This document shows, one piece after another, positions 33,877-44,290 of a stretch of DNA of 64,000 nt. The position numbers and the translations under genes were made by a program. Positions within the stretch are counted from its first letter, which is position 1. Each line of letters starts with the position of its first letter. A model generated the notes under the pieces. The model made no database searches, was not told the origin of the DNA, and was given only the letters and a program-made list of their open reading frames with translations. Source of the stretch: Phyllostachys edulis (Eukaryota > Streptophyta > Magnoliopsida > Poales > Poaceae); NCBI GenBank assembly GCA_036346405.1, contig CM070550.1, forward strand, positions 11,070,115 to 11,134,114, written 5' to 3'.

Positions 33877-34300
33877 CACGATTCGCCACGTTAAAGGGGA
33901 CGGTGTGCCTAGACCCTCCGGGAGAACGACGCAGTTTCAGCCATGGCGAAGCAGGACCTCAACCGTGAGGGGCTTGTCGTAGGGGCGGCCCACCGGCCCC
34001 ACGAGGCGAAGCACAAAGGCCCCCTCCGAAGGGTTCTCGAAGATCCCCCGAAGATGCCCCCGAAGGTCCCCCAGAAGGGGTCCCGGAGGCCCGTGAAGGT
34101 GCCCCCTCTGAAGGGGCCCTCCAAAGGGGCCCCGAGGGCCCCTGAAGGTGCCCCCGGAGGGTGTCCCAGAGGCCCCCGAAGGTGGCCGCTTAAGAGCTCA
34201 TGACCATCTCATGGGTGCAAGGACAATAGGGCAGTGGAGCAGCGACTTCCCAGAGACTGTGACTAGGAGGGTCCACCGTTCACCGAAGGCTACGCATAGG
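33877..34300 (+). repeat. GC-rich LTR-like fragment, left part
   Basis: It contains a run of imperfect CCGAAGG/CCCC units (about 34000-34190). It continues on the other side of the hAT at 35738. No coding pattern survives: the short ORFs are products of the repeat. I read it as part of a gypsy-type LTR because a TATA box and leader-like sequence follow in the right part. Confidence 0.45.
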
Positions 34301-35729
34301 TAGGGCTAGAAACGAGCCGAGCCAAGCCGAGCCGAGCCAGGCTCGCTCAGGCTCGTTTCAACAGTAGGCTCGGCTCGTTTTGACAACGAGCCATGAGGGC
34401 AACTCGGCTCGGCTCGAGCCGGCTCACGAGGGCTCGCGAGCCAGAGCAGCGGCGTTCGTTCGCGAGCAGTGGCATGCGTTCGTTCATTCACATTTTCACA
34501 AGACAATCACAAGAATCTGCACAAAAATCTGCATCCACGCAACCAAAGAGCATTCATTCACAAGAATCACAACAAAAAATATGCATCCTCGCCACCAAGT
34601 TGATGAATCGGATCTGGGCGACCGCGAGGCGCATAACGCCGCCATCGGGCAGCTCCGCCATCATGAGGCGATCGCGTGGTCGGAGGCGGCGGCGAGCGCG
34701 CGGGCAGCTCACGAGGCGGCGGTGGTCGGAGGTGGCGGCGAGGGTCGCGAGGGCAGCCCGCGAGGGCGAGGCGGCGGCGAGGTCGCGAGGGCAGCCCGCC
34801 ATGTAGGGGCGGGCTGTCTTGTTGCCCTTCTTCCCGGCGCCGATGACGTGTAGTCGAGGCCAAGCCGCTGAGCTTGTTGACGCGCTGACGGAGCGAACGC
34901 CGGACGCGGGGTGGGGCAGGTGGCCGTGGAGGAGCGGAGGGAGCACCGCAACCACGAGGCCGCAGCCACCGGGGGGTGGTGGGCTGGTGGCCGTGGAGGA
35001 GCGGCGGCGGGTGGAGATGCGGCCGCCATCGCGGGGGGATGGTGACCGTGAGGAGCGACGGCAGGTGGAGATGCGGCCGCCGCCGCCCGGGGTGGGGGGT
35101 GAACCGGAGAAACGGAATCGGGGGAGGCAAGGCAAAGGGGATCGGCTGCCGCCGCACTGAGTAGGGAGGAATGGGGGGGAGAAAGGGGAGGTTGCCTTGC
35201 TCAAAGCCTTGAGCTTCTTCCTCCCCTTCACAGAACTCTGGCTCCTCACGGTCTTGGCAATCTACACGGTGAAAACCAAATGATTCAAATAGAGCTCCAA
35301 CAAGAACCAAAAAGAAACTCCAAATAAGCTCAAATACAAAACCAACAGAAAGGTTGGGAGGTCAAGAGGAGGTCCCAAGAGCTTGCTGGAGAGGTCCAAG
35401 GATTGCTCTGTTGAACCAGGGAGGAGAAATGAGGAAGAAAGTGAGAAAAGATGGGCTGCCCAAGCTATATATAGCTGGAGCCAAAGCGGTTGCCCTCAGA
35501 TGGTCGGCCGCACTGAGTAGGGACTAGGGAGGAATGGGGGGGAGAAAGGGGATCGGATTCGGCCACACTGAGGAATGGGGATGGGGTCGCTACTCGCTGG
35601 GCTCGAGCTCGGCTCGAATTTTCACCGAGCCAAAAGTTGGGCTCGGCTCGGCTCGGCTCGGCTCGGCTCGAAAATTCTCGAGCCGAGCCCGAGTCGAGCC
35701 ACGAGCCTCGAGCTATTTTTCCAGCCCTA
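34301..35729. mobile_element. non-autonomous hAT element, 1.43 kb
   Basis: The ends are TAGGGCTAGAAA and TTTTTCCAGCCCTA, an imperfect terminal inverted repeat. CGCATAGG flanks it at 34293-34300 and 35730-35737, an 8-bp target duplication as made by hAT transposases. Both subterminal regions are dense in GAGCC/GGCTC repeats (34310-34445 and 35585-35710), which may be transposase binding sites. No transposase is encoded. Confidence 0.9.
34476..35480 (-). other. interior of the hAT, possible captured sequence
   Basis: On the minus strand a CTATATATAG TATA-like box (35465-35474) is followed by leader-like sequence and an open frame beginning MVLVGALFESFGFHRVDCQD at 35310. It runs into a Pro/Arg-rich GC region. 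The GC-rich part is open on several frames, so coding is not proven. A segment (CACTGAGTAGGG...GGGGGGAGAAAGGGG) occurs twice, at 35154-35190 and 35513-35550. Origin not recognised. Confidence 0.35.
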
Positions 35730-35737
35730 CGCATAGG

Positions 35738-35967
35738 CTAGGAAAAGCCCCTACAACCCCTATGGTTTTAGTACCTTTTCAGGGGTACATGTGTAATTTC
35801 AGGTACCTGGTCGGGAGGCTATAAATAGCCTCCCCCCATGTAATAGACCAGCCCTGATTTTTGAGCAATTAACACACATTCTCCTCATAGCCGTACCCCT
35901 CTCCTAGGACCCTTCGGCACCTCGCCTTGACACTGGGGGTCCCTACTTTCTACTGTCTAGTCTTTTT
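35738..35967 (+). repeat. LTR-like fragment, right part
   Basis: It contains GGCTATAAATAGCC (about 35818), then ATGTAATAGACCAGCCC and CTTCGGCACC, a promoter-like layout found in LTRs. It stops at the left end of the CACTA element at 35968. Confidence 0.5.
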
Positions 35968-35975
35968 CACTACGA

Positions 35976-36095
35976 CACATCCAATTCACATTCATTTAAA
36001 AAACAAGCACATCCAATTCACATTCATTTTAGAAACAAGCACATGATCCAATTCACATTCATTTCAGAAACAAGCACATCCAATTCACAAATCAA
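35976..36095 (-). repeat. tandem repeat at the 3' end of E1
   Basis: Four copies of a unit of about 32 bp with CACATCCAATTCACATTCATTT and AAACAAG. A related piece occurs at 40340-40420, behind the TNP2 remnant, so the two genes of E1 share 3' flank sequence. Confidence 0.8.
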
Positions 36096-36099
36096 TTAA

Positions 36100-39000
36100 C
36101 TAAAATTAACCATTCATGTACATTGACACAATTGTACCGTTGAGTTCAATCTACATTGTGGAACTTCCCATCTGGATTTATGACCTCATGGTTCAAGAAT
36201 GCCGCAAACTGTCCTCGAATGTTTATGAGCTGGCCCTATTCCAACGCAGTTGTATCGATGATCGCAACCTGTCGCTAGGAAGATTAAATTCATGCATATA
36301 TAAATTGATAAGTATGAAATAATTATTGTAAGATTGACAAACCTGAGGATCATTGGTCATCGCGGAACCGACGAGTAGTTCCATGTTGTGGCAAACATGG
36401 TATCCACAGATGTTGCAGGCCGGTGGCTGCTGGTGGCACTACAAAAATAGAATTGGTTAGTTCGAGAGGCGTTACTACGAAGTGTTATATAGGATTAATG
36501 TGTAGTAGCGAATACCGAGAAATTTAGATCGTGTCGCAGAATCCTTCCCTTGCAATTCCCTCATTTAGCAAAGTACATTGCAAATGACCTACATGATTCA
36601 AAGAAGTTAGCCTTAGCCATTGCAAAGGAAGAAAAGACTACAATAGAGTTATCTATGGAGAAAATGTGCTTACCTGTCGATTAATTGTCAGACAATTGTG
36701 AAGTCGTGTGCGGCCCTCTTTAGGGAATCTAGGTATATTACCCTATTTTGTTTTGGTATAATTACAATTAGAATCCAGTAGAACCTACACAGGTATGTCG
36801 CCATGGTCATTAAAACTAAGTTCGTGTTGCTTATAAAGTACAAATCAACAAGGATAGCCATCAGTGCAGCACTTACTCCTGGTTGTAGGGCAAAAGTATG
36901 AATTCCTTGTTGTGGTGAGCCAACAATGACTCTGTCATGTAATCCTCGATGAATTTTGCATTCTCCTTGATGGTTTACAAGGAGACCAAGTGCGGGTCGA
37001 GGAAACCTACCAGTGAATTCTTTAATTCGGCTTCAGAAATCATGTATATATATACAAAATCAAGGAGTAATATATAATATTTATCAGTATTACACAAACG
37101 TTAACTGTGATTGCACACACTTATAGTGTCCAGCATCGAATGAGTGAGGCGTCGAGGTTGAAGAGAAAGAACAAGTCCTAGAAGGTCACCGTGAAGACAC
37201 AGTCTTAAACCACGTGGTTAAGATGATCCTTCTTGAACTTGACGTTGACACCCGAGCGTCGTTGTCCATCCGTCTTGGACTCTTGTTGGCCTGTTCCATG
37301 TACCATGTATGCAATCTCGTGCAAGAGAATCCTAGGGTACGGTCGGGCTCTACCGTCTCGACCAACGGCTGGCCTAGCACGAATTTCTGGGCCAACGGCA
37401 AGAAGGGGATATCCGAACAGGAGTCGACCGTCTTCGATTTGCCCTTGCTGCCTCGCTTTTTAGAGGCCAACTTCATGAGAGTCGATCGAGCACAAGGTGT
37501 AGATGCATCTGATTCACCGGGCCCTTGCTGCTTCGGTGCAGGTAACTCCCATGGACTTGACACCGTTACAGGACATTCACGTGAAGTTGGCACCGGAGCA
37601 GGTAGCTCCAAGCAGATATCCCTCCTGGGCCACTGGATAAATGTTCCAATGGCTTGCCCTAGAGTCATGACCTCGTCGTCTGGGGGAATCTGCAGCGGGA
37701 CGACCACAAAATTGGCATAAACACCGTCCACATTCACTTTTGCGAAACCTGGCGTTGGATTTACACCGTGCACCAAAACCCTGACACCGGATGGATAGAC
37801 CTGGCCCCAAGCAGCATCTAGGGCAACAGAGGCATATCTCACTTGGAGCTTGCACTTCATAGCCACCTACATAACGATACAAAATTAGCTACTCCAACGG
37901 GCCTATTAATGGATCGAGCATTCTAGAGATAATAATTATTACCAGGATATCATCGACAAGAAATCTGTCGTCACCTTTTGGGGTATGGTTAGGGTTGGAC
38001 GCGCAGCTACTCGAAAGTCTGGGGGGAGGGGCTAGCTAGCACATTAGGGGCAGGGGCTTGCAACTAATTTTCCCTAAGCCTTTCCTCAAGGCTCTCCATC
38101 TGCTGTCGCGTCTCATCTTTGACGCGATCATTGATCTCATCTCTGATAGATTCAGTAATCTCATCTCTGAGGGATTCACGACTCTCCTCTCGTAGCTTTG
38201 CATCACGCTTGGCTTTGGCTCTCTTCCTACTCCAGTACGCTTCGGAGTCCTCTGGGAATCCATGTTTTCATGGAACCTAAAGACCAAGGCCTCTCGTGCG
38301 ACTCGGGTGCTCCTTGTTTCCCAGGGCTACGGAGAGTATATCTCTCTCCCTGACTGCTTGGAATGAGCTTTGGAAAGATTGTGCACTCAGTGTTTCCTGC
38401 AATAGCCCGACATGTCATTTCACTTCTTATGAAATTATGGAGTAATTACAAACTAGGTAGTTCGATATCTTACCAGGCGTTGGGATACTTCCTCGTCTGC
38501 GGGGTTTGGAAATGAGATAGCCCCCAAAGACAGGGTAGATAACCTCGCTCTTAGCCAGTTTCGAGCGCGCTCATCAGGGATTCCGACAAATGGTGGAGAG
38601 GCATTCGAACAATTTGCCTGCTGGTCCCGATCCCTCCATTGCGGGATTTTACCCGCATACCCAGCAGTGCCAAGTCTATGGAGGTGTGTGTTTTTTGCTT
38701 GGAAGACCCTGTGTGCCGCACTTTCACTCCTAAAATCATCTGTCGTCTTCTTCGCCACAAAGTCTTCCCAGTACTCTTCCAAGAACGGATACTTGTAGAA
38801 GGGCCTCAGATCTTTCTCCGCGTAGTTCTTGACAAGCGTGCTCTTGAAGTTCTTCCACGCTTTGCATGCCTATAGCAACGCGTGTTGTCGCACGGAGTCC
38901 TGGTGTTGTTCCGAGACCTCGAACGATTGAAAAATATCCGTGAGCAGCTCACCTTTCTGAGCTTTGGTCAGCTCCTTCCATGAATCGTAGGTGATGTTGA

Positions 39001-39205
39001 CCCGTTCTGGTGCAACTATTCTAACCGTTCTCCGGAATGCGGATGCTGCTTAGTGAGGATTGATAGGGGTCCTAGACTCATCGACCTTCATGATGGTAAA
39101 TCGGCCCCCCGATCCTTTTCGATATTCCTCTACCGCGCTTGGATATCCAGAGGACAACGCATCAAACACATAAGGCGACGATGACGAAGAATGAGCGGAA
39201 GACAT
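36100..39205 (-). pseudogene. second gene of CACTA E1: Transposase_24-like region, DUF8039-like domain, Ulp1-like protease
   Basis: The start is at 39205 (MSSAHSSSSSPYVFDALSSG). Exon pieces follow: WKELTKAQKGELL, FLEEYWEDFVAKKTTDDF and AGKIPQWRDRDQQA (Ptta/En/Spm Transposase_24 style). Then comes a Glu/Arg coiled-coil segment (38280-38050). The next block (37866-37600) has KCKLQVRYASVALDAAWGQV and TLGQAIGTFIQWPRRDICLE, the domain of CACTA second genes. Last is a Ulp1-like C48 domain with GFLDPHLVSL, FILLPYN and, in the exon 36343-36438, HQQPACNICGYHVCHNM, which carries the catalytic Cys. Introns have GT/AG ends where checked. Stops in the Ulp1 part make it a likely pseudogene. Confidence 0.75.
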
Positions 39206-40129
39206 CTTCAGAAGAAATAGAAGTTCTGACACGCATAAACATATTATCATAAGATTCAATCTCTATGTGTATGGGTATACACACCAATTAATAAATAATT
39301 GGGATATGTAGGAAAGAAATTAGGTCAAACATCATGTGAACAAATGACATCAGCATAAAGCTAAGATTTAATATTTTGATATTGCTCTCAGATGTAAAGT
39401 AAGCATTCCAATTAGAGCTCAAGTTCAAACCCGATTATCAAAATAATTTCAGTACAAGACTATTATCATCACTGAGCATTCATCTCAAGCCCACCACACC
39501 ACATTGCAATATATTCCAATAGTAGTATTAAAACAAATACAATATGAATCACTGACTAGAACAAATACAAATTCCTAAAATAAGTGCAACACCTCTTACT
39601 ACTCAGTATTTGAACCAGATAGCAGCGCAATTATCATGAGTCCACGAGGACCATGACAGCATGACAGATTATTGATAGAAAGAGTGAGGGAAAGGGGCGA
39701 CGGGGTCGGCAACTCAGCATCTGTTACCTTTGGGCGTCGAGGAGAAGGACGAGCAGGGAGCAGTACCAGAGCAGCAGGGCGGCGTCAAAGGGGAGGCGCG
39801 CTGGGCTCAGGGGAGGAGGAGGCGACACGTGCTCGAGGGAGGGGAGGAGGCGGCGGGCTCGGGGGAGGAGGAGGCGACGTGTGCTCGTGCTTGAGGAGCA
39901 GGCTGTGGGCTCGGGGGAGGAGGCGCACCGGGCTCGAGGAGAAAGCAGCATCGAGGACGACGACAACATCCTCGGGGGAGGAGTCGCACTGGGCTCGAGG
40001 AGGAGGCGACATTGAGGACGGCGGCGACAGGCTCTAGGGAGGAGGGAGAGTTGAGAATCTTAATCATTTGAGTGGGGAAGCAGGCAAACCCTATAGTCCG
40101 AATATAAATAGGGTTGGACATCACAGCAT
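39206..40129 (-). other. intron and GC-rich leader of the E1 second gene
   Basis: 39700-40060 is GC-rich (pyrimidine-rich on the minus strand). It is open by composition in many frames, and the ORFs there look accidental. It sits between the internal repeat block and the first coding exon, like 48660-49080 in E2. A TATTTATATT stretch near 40100 could be a TATA box for the gene. The rest (39206-39660) is AT-rich intron-like sequence. Confidence 0.5.
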
Positions 40130-40300
40130 TTATTCTAAAGTAGAACCGCTCAGGATAAATAATATCATGCATAGCCAGTTCAATAAATAACTGTTTGTGA
40201 TAGATTGTGTATCACAGACGATTTGTAGATGAAATCGGCTGTGATATTCTTTTGTATTGGTAAATCTAGATCCGTTTATTAGCTAGCCTCAGGAAATGCT
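40130..40300 (-). promoter_or_regulatory. internal block of CACTA-type repeats in E1
   Basis: It contains degenerate copies of the subterminal motif: GAACCGCTCAG, AACTGTTTGTGATAGA, ATCACAGACGATTTG and ATCGGCTGTGATAT. It lies between the two genes. Next to it, CTAGCCTCAGGAAATGCTAGC (40283-40303) matches, inverted, a sequence at the 3' end of E2 (58477-58500). Confidence 0.55.
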
Positions 40301-40469
40301 AGCCATGCCCCCTGAAACAAGCAGAAACACAACAAGTACATATATACATCCAATTCACATTTATTTCAAAAAGAAGCATATCCATTTCACAATACAAATC
40401 AATTAACTCAAATGAACTAAAATTAACTATTCAGAACACATATACACACATTATTCAATCTTTAAAAAT

Positions 40470-41790
40470 TAGCCCTTCATGATGATCGACGCGTATGTAG
40501 CTAGTTTCGTCACGTTGTTCTTTCTCGACCCTTATGTCGTTTTTGAAAGAAGGCAACTCGTCAAATTGATCGTATTCTTCCTCGTCCACTATATTTTCAA
40601 CTCCGACAATCCTCATTTTTCCATGAAGAACTATGTGGCGCTTCTTATTTGCTTGGTCGGTTACATAGAAGACTTAAACAACTTGGTTAGCGAGTACGAC
40701 TGGTTCGTCTTTGTATCTGACACGTTCGAGGTCCACGGTAGTGACGTCGTACTTGTCGACCTTCACCTATGGGAGATGGACCCTACGGCACCGAAACGAG
40801 GGGATCTTGAAAAGCACGTAGTCGAGCTCCCATATCACCTCTATGAGCCCATAGTAGGAGCTCATCAGCCCATCGGTACTGAATGCATCTATGTGGGCAC
40901 CGCTATTCTGGTTAGTGCTCTTTATATCCTAAGCCTGCGTATAGAATGTGTACCCATTTATGTCGTATCCTTGCCATGTCACAACTATAAATGTTGACCA
41001 TTTTGCCAACCATGTCAGCATATCACTTGACGAGCTCATAGCGAGTCGCTCCTTCAATCATTGGTTGAACCAACTGTTGTGCTGTCTCGTGATCCAAACA
41101 TCCGACCACTCCGGATTCTATTGCTGAAGCACGTCCTTGTGCTGGTCGATATACGGGGACACTTCAGTCATGTATTGCAAGACCGTGAAATGGGCTTGAG
41201 CATATGCATCCATATCTGGAGTGATTGCTTTCCTTCCGACGATCCCGATACCCTCGAGCCTCCCCTCATGGCGAGATCGAGGCACACCTATTGGTTCGAC
41301 CTGAGCCATGTAATCGACACAGAATTCAATGACCTCTTCGGTTGCATAACCTCTCATCACAGTTCCCTTCTGCATCGCGAAGCATCTGATCTAGATTATC
41401 ATCGTGCAGCCTATCCGAATCGGAGCCACAATCGACATTATCCGGCGGCATATCGTTGACTTCGTCAGTGATGTCGTTATTACTACCTTCCTGTATAATC
41501 TGCTCTTCACCGTGACTGGTCCAATGTGTATAGCCCTTTTTTAAACCCCTTTAAATCAAGTGTGTTTTGATCTGCACTCGGTTCTTAAACATCTTCAGAT
41601 TCTCGCAGTGTATGCATGGACATTACATATATTTCACCCCCTTATTCAACATATCCTCCTCGGCAGCTCTTGTAAAAGCAGACACACCATTAATGTACTC
41701 TTCACTCACACGGTTGCCAGCGTACATCCAGCTTTGGTCCATCTACGTACGCGACACACATAACAATTTGGTGTTAAATATTAAATTAAT
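40470..41790 (-). pseudogene. TNP2 transposase remnant of E1, N and C parts joined by deletion
   Basis: The minus strand shows the transposase-associated N-terminal domain (SCPCIHCENLKMFKN, GYTHWTSHGEEQII). It reads to LHDDNLDQMLRDAEGN and then directly into GYATEEVIEFCVDYMAQVEP at about 41367. In E2 these two points are about 1.9 kb apart, so the central transposase domain is missing. The C-terminal part continues through TYAQ(A)HFTVL-like sequence and the DUF4216-like end with VDHH near 40485. The join is out of frame, so no protein can replace TNP2. Confidence 0.85.
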
Positions 41791-42169
41791 TAATTAGTAT
41801 ACTATAGATGCAACTTTTGATATGCCATTTGAAATATGTATTTCTAATGAACTTAAAAAACACCAATGCACCCTAGGGTCAGGTTGTTCATCACAAACAC
41901 ATTTTAGATAGCTCATGCCCAACTTCAGATGGCAAGAAGCAAACACTTGCAAAACAACATAAAAAGCTAGATCTAAACCATCTTCAATTCTCTCTTTACC
42001 AAGCTAGATCTAGAATATAATGCAAGGAATAAATTAATTACGTACTAACCATCAATAGTCAAGAACAAATTACCAAATCTGTAGTCTCCTTTCACCAAAT
42101 CACCTCAAAGCCCCACCTCCAGCAACAGCAGCGAGAACAGAGTAGGAATTTAAGACAGATCAATCTGTG
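41791..42169 (-). other. 5' leader/intron of the E1 TNP2 remnant
   Basis: AT-rich sequence between the subterminal repeats and the transposase start. No protein pattern was found. It lacks the GC-rich leader seen at the same place in E2. Confidence 0.5.
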
Positions 42170-42459
42170 AGGGTCGGGTCTGCAATAAATGAGATTATCA
42201 CAGACGGTTTTTAATACAAACCGTCTGTGAAGAGGACAGGAAGTCGCAGGCGGTTCATGTTGAAAACCGTCTGTGAAATATCACATACGGTTTTTCAACA
42301 TGAACCATCTGTGATATTACCTCTTCACAGACGGTTTTTAGCGTAGAAAGTAACACAGACGGTTGTTAAACCAAAACCATCTGTGATTGTGTTTAATACA
42401 AACAATTTTGGTCAACCGTTTGTGATCAGGCGTCCAGCATTAGCCATTTTGTAGTAGTG
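42170..42459 (-). repeat. 5' terminus and subterminal repeats of E1
   Basis: At least five palindromic units of the type CACAGACGGTTTT...AAACCGTCTGTG occupy 42175-42425. The terminus TTTTGTAGTAGTG lies at 42447-42459. Such subterminal arrays are the binding sites of the TNPA-type protein in En/Spm. Confidence 0.9.
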
Positions 42460-42662
42460 ATATGAGATATTTACCTCCTTTAGAGCCCTCACAAGTTCCA
42501 CGAGGGGGATCCATTCTTCGAACAGGAATTGCTGGTGTGAACGGAAGGGTTCTTTTCCTCAACTTATGTGATGCTACATTAATGCAATCATGAAATGTAC
42601 ATATTTAGAAAGGAAATTTGTTTTGCTTACAAATTAAATGAATGAATTTGTTTGATACTATC
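42460..42662. other. unassigned spacer
   Basis: This is 203 bp between E1 and the TRIM. No ORF, repeat or known element end is recognised in it. Confidence 0.5.
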
Positions 42663-43447
42663 ATTACACCCCTCTCGGTGAAATAGTTCATCCTTGAGCT
42701 ACAACATAGGGCGACAAACTCCTCCGATAGGATGGACGAAATCTGTTAGAGCATCATCTTCAATGTTGTCTTCGTCGACTCCATCAGGTTGTCTAGTAGG
42801 AATAGTTCGGCAGCAGAAGCGATGGTGTTGGCTCTAGTACCAAGTTGTAATGGACCTAGTTCATGACGATGGATAAACACCATCGGAAGGAGGTTGGACG
42901 GTGACGACTTGGTTAGAATGGCGCTAGGTGAAAGAGGGCACCAATTGGGGCAGGAACAGATCTAGAGTAGCCGGCCTAGGGAGAGACCAAAGTTAGGAAT
43001 TGGGGAGTTGGGAATACTTCTTCATTATTCATTGCTTGGTTAGAGAAGATATAAGGTCATCCCTTTTATAGGGATAACTTGACTTGATCCATAAGAAACA
43101 ATCTTTAAATTATAGAAATAAACTAATTCAAGATAAACTTCTAAACTAACCAAATCAATCTAATCCCTAACAAAGCAAACTAATTGCGGGTGAACAATAC
43201 ACACGTGGTACAGTGCCACGCCCGTGTCATTACACCCCTCTCGGTGAAATAGCTCGTCCTCACGCTGCAACATAGGGTGACAAACTCCTCCGATGGGGTG
43301 GGCGAAATCTGTTAAAGCATCATCTTCAATGTCGTCTTCATTGGTTCTATCAGGTTGTCTAGTGGGGATAGCTCAACAGTAGAAGCCATAGTGTTGGCTC
43401 TAATACCAAGTTGTAATGGACCTAGTTCATGACGAGGGATAAACACC
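42663..43447 (-). mobile_element. tandem TRIM (miniature LTR retrotransposon), left part
   Basis: In minus orientation: part of an LTR (43447-43412), a primer site like TTGGTATTAGAGCC, an internal region of 182 bp (43411-43230), a full LTR (43229-42846, 384 bp, TGACACGGGC...CCATTACA), and a second internal region (42845-42663). There is no coding capacity. The unit repeats every 566 bp. A purine-rich CCGAGAGGGGTGTAA precedes the LTR. The rest of the right LTR lies beyond E2 at 58890-59221. Confidence 0.75.
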
Positions 43448-43720
43448 CACTACTACAAAATAGTCTATAGTAGACGCCCCATCACAGACGGTTTTTATGG
43501 AACCGTCTGTGTTGGGTCTGTCGGGATGAGGCATCGGCTCTGCCGGTTTATCCTGCACGGTTTTATTAATAACCGCTCGTGATAGGCATCTATCACGAGC
43601 GGTTCTATTCACAAACCGCTGCGTGATTAGTCTGGATATCGCTGCAGCGGTTCTTATTAGGAACCGTCTGTAATAATTACACAGACGGTTCTAATTAGAA
43701 ACCGTCTGTGATATCCTGGC
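43448..43720 (+). repeat. left terminus and subterminal repeats of E2
   Basis: The terminal CACTACTACAAAAT is identical to that of E1 over 14 bases. Palindromic units such as CACAGACGGTT...AACCGTCTGTG, ATCACGAGCGGTT...AACCGC and CACAGACGGTTCTAATTAG fill 43480-43714. Confidence 0.92.
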
Positions 43721-43732
43721 ATTATATAAATC
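43721..43732 (+). promoter_or_regulatory. TATA box of the E2 transposase gene
   Basis: ATTATATAAATC lies directly behind the left repeat block and about 560 bp before the transposase start. Confidence 0.6.
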
Positions 43733-44290
43733 GCGCCCGACACATCCTCTGCCGCACTGCCGCTGCCTCTGCCGCATTGCCGCTCTGGAGGCCCGACACA
43801 ACTTCTACCGTACTACCGCTGCCTCTGCCGCTCTGGAGCAACCCTGCCTCTGCCGCAACCCTGCCGCTGCCTCTGTCGCAACCCTGCCGCTGGCTCCACT
43901 TAGATCTACTCCTCCTCCCCCAGCGCCACTTCCCTGCCCTAGCTCCTCCAACCTACGGCTCCTCCCCCGTTGCGCCAGCTTAGAGAGGAGAAGGTTGGAC
44001 CCCCTGCCCCTAGCGCCTCCTCCACCCCACCGCCTCCTCCCCCATTGCGCCACCTGCACCTTGCTGTGCCTCCACCCCCATTGTGCCACCTTAGAGAGGA
44101 GAAGGAAAGAAGAGGAATCGTATTTTCTTCGTGAGCTCCGAGGGTAACGATCTATTACCCTTTATGTTTGCTATAAATTAATCTCTAATCAATTTAAGTA
44201 TGTTTGGTAAATAGGAAGAGTACGTGCTTGCGGTTTATTAATCTAATTCGACACTAATTTGTTACATGCGAGCGAGATGGGCCTAAATCG
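43733..44290 (+). other. GC-rich leader and likely first intron of the E2 transposase gene
   Basis: 43740-44060 is rich in GCCGCTGCCTCT-type repeats and reads as proline/leucine-rich frames with no family features. A donor-like AG/GTAACG lies near 44134, followed by AT-rich sequence. I take it as an untranslated exon plus intron. Confidence 0.5.

Larger units (their letters stand above)
35968..42459 (-). mobile_element. CACTA element E1, minus strand, internally deleted
   Basis: The right end (5' end of the element) reads CACTACTACAAAATGGC on the minus strand at 42459. The left end reads CACTACGACACATCC at 35968. Between them are subterminal repeats, a TNP2 transposase remnant, an internal repeat block and a second gene, all on the minus strand. 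The 3-bp flanks differ (TTT and ATA), so the two ends may come from different insertions or the site has mutated. Confidence 0.7.

Noticed and set aside
34554..35310. Long Pro/Arg-rich ORFs on both strands of the hAT interior
   Set aside because: Several frames are open at once in a GC-rich repeat, with no domain, so I do not call a protein.
36437..36451. CACTACAAAAATAGA, resembling a CACTA end
   Set aside because: It is the minus-strand splice acceptor TTTTTGTAG before the Ulp1 exon. E2 has the same acceptor (TTTTTGCAG) at 57982, and no subterminal repeats lie beside it.
40479..40997. Plus-strand ORF of 172 codons
   Set aside because: It is the reverse-strand shadow of the DUF4216-like C-terminus of TNP2. 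The same shadow is seen at 47250-47438.
43733..44089. ORFs with repeated CCGCTGCCTCTG
   Set aside because: Simple GC-rich repeat in an untranslated leader. Frames on both strands are open for the same reason.
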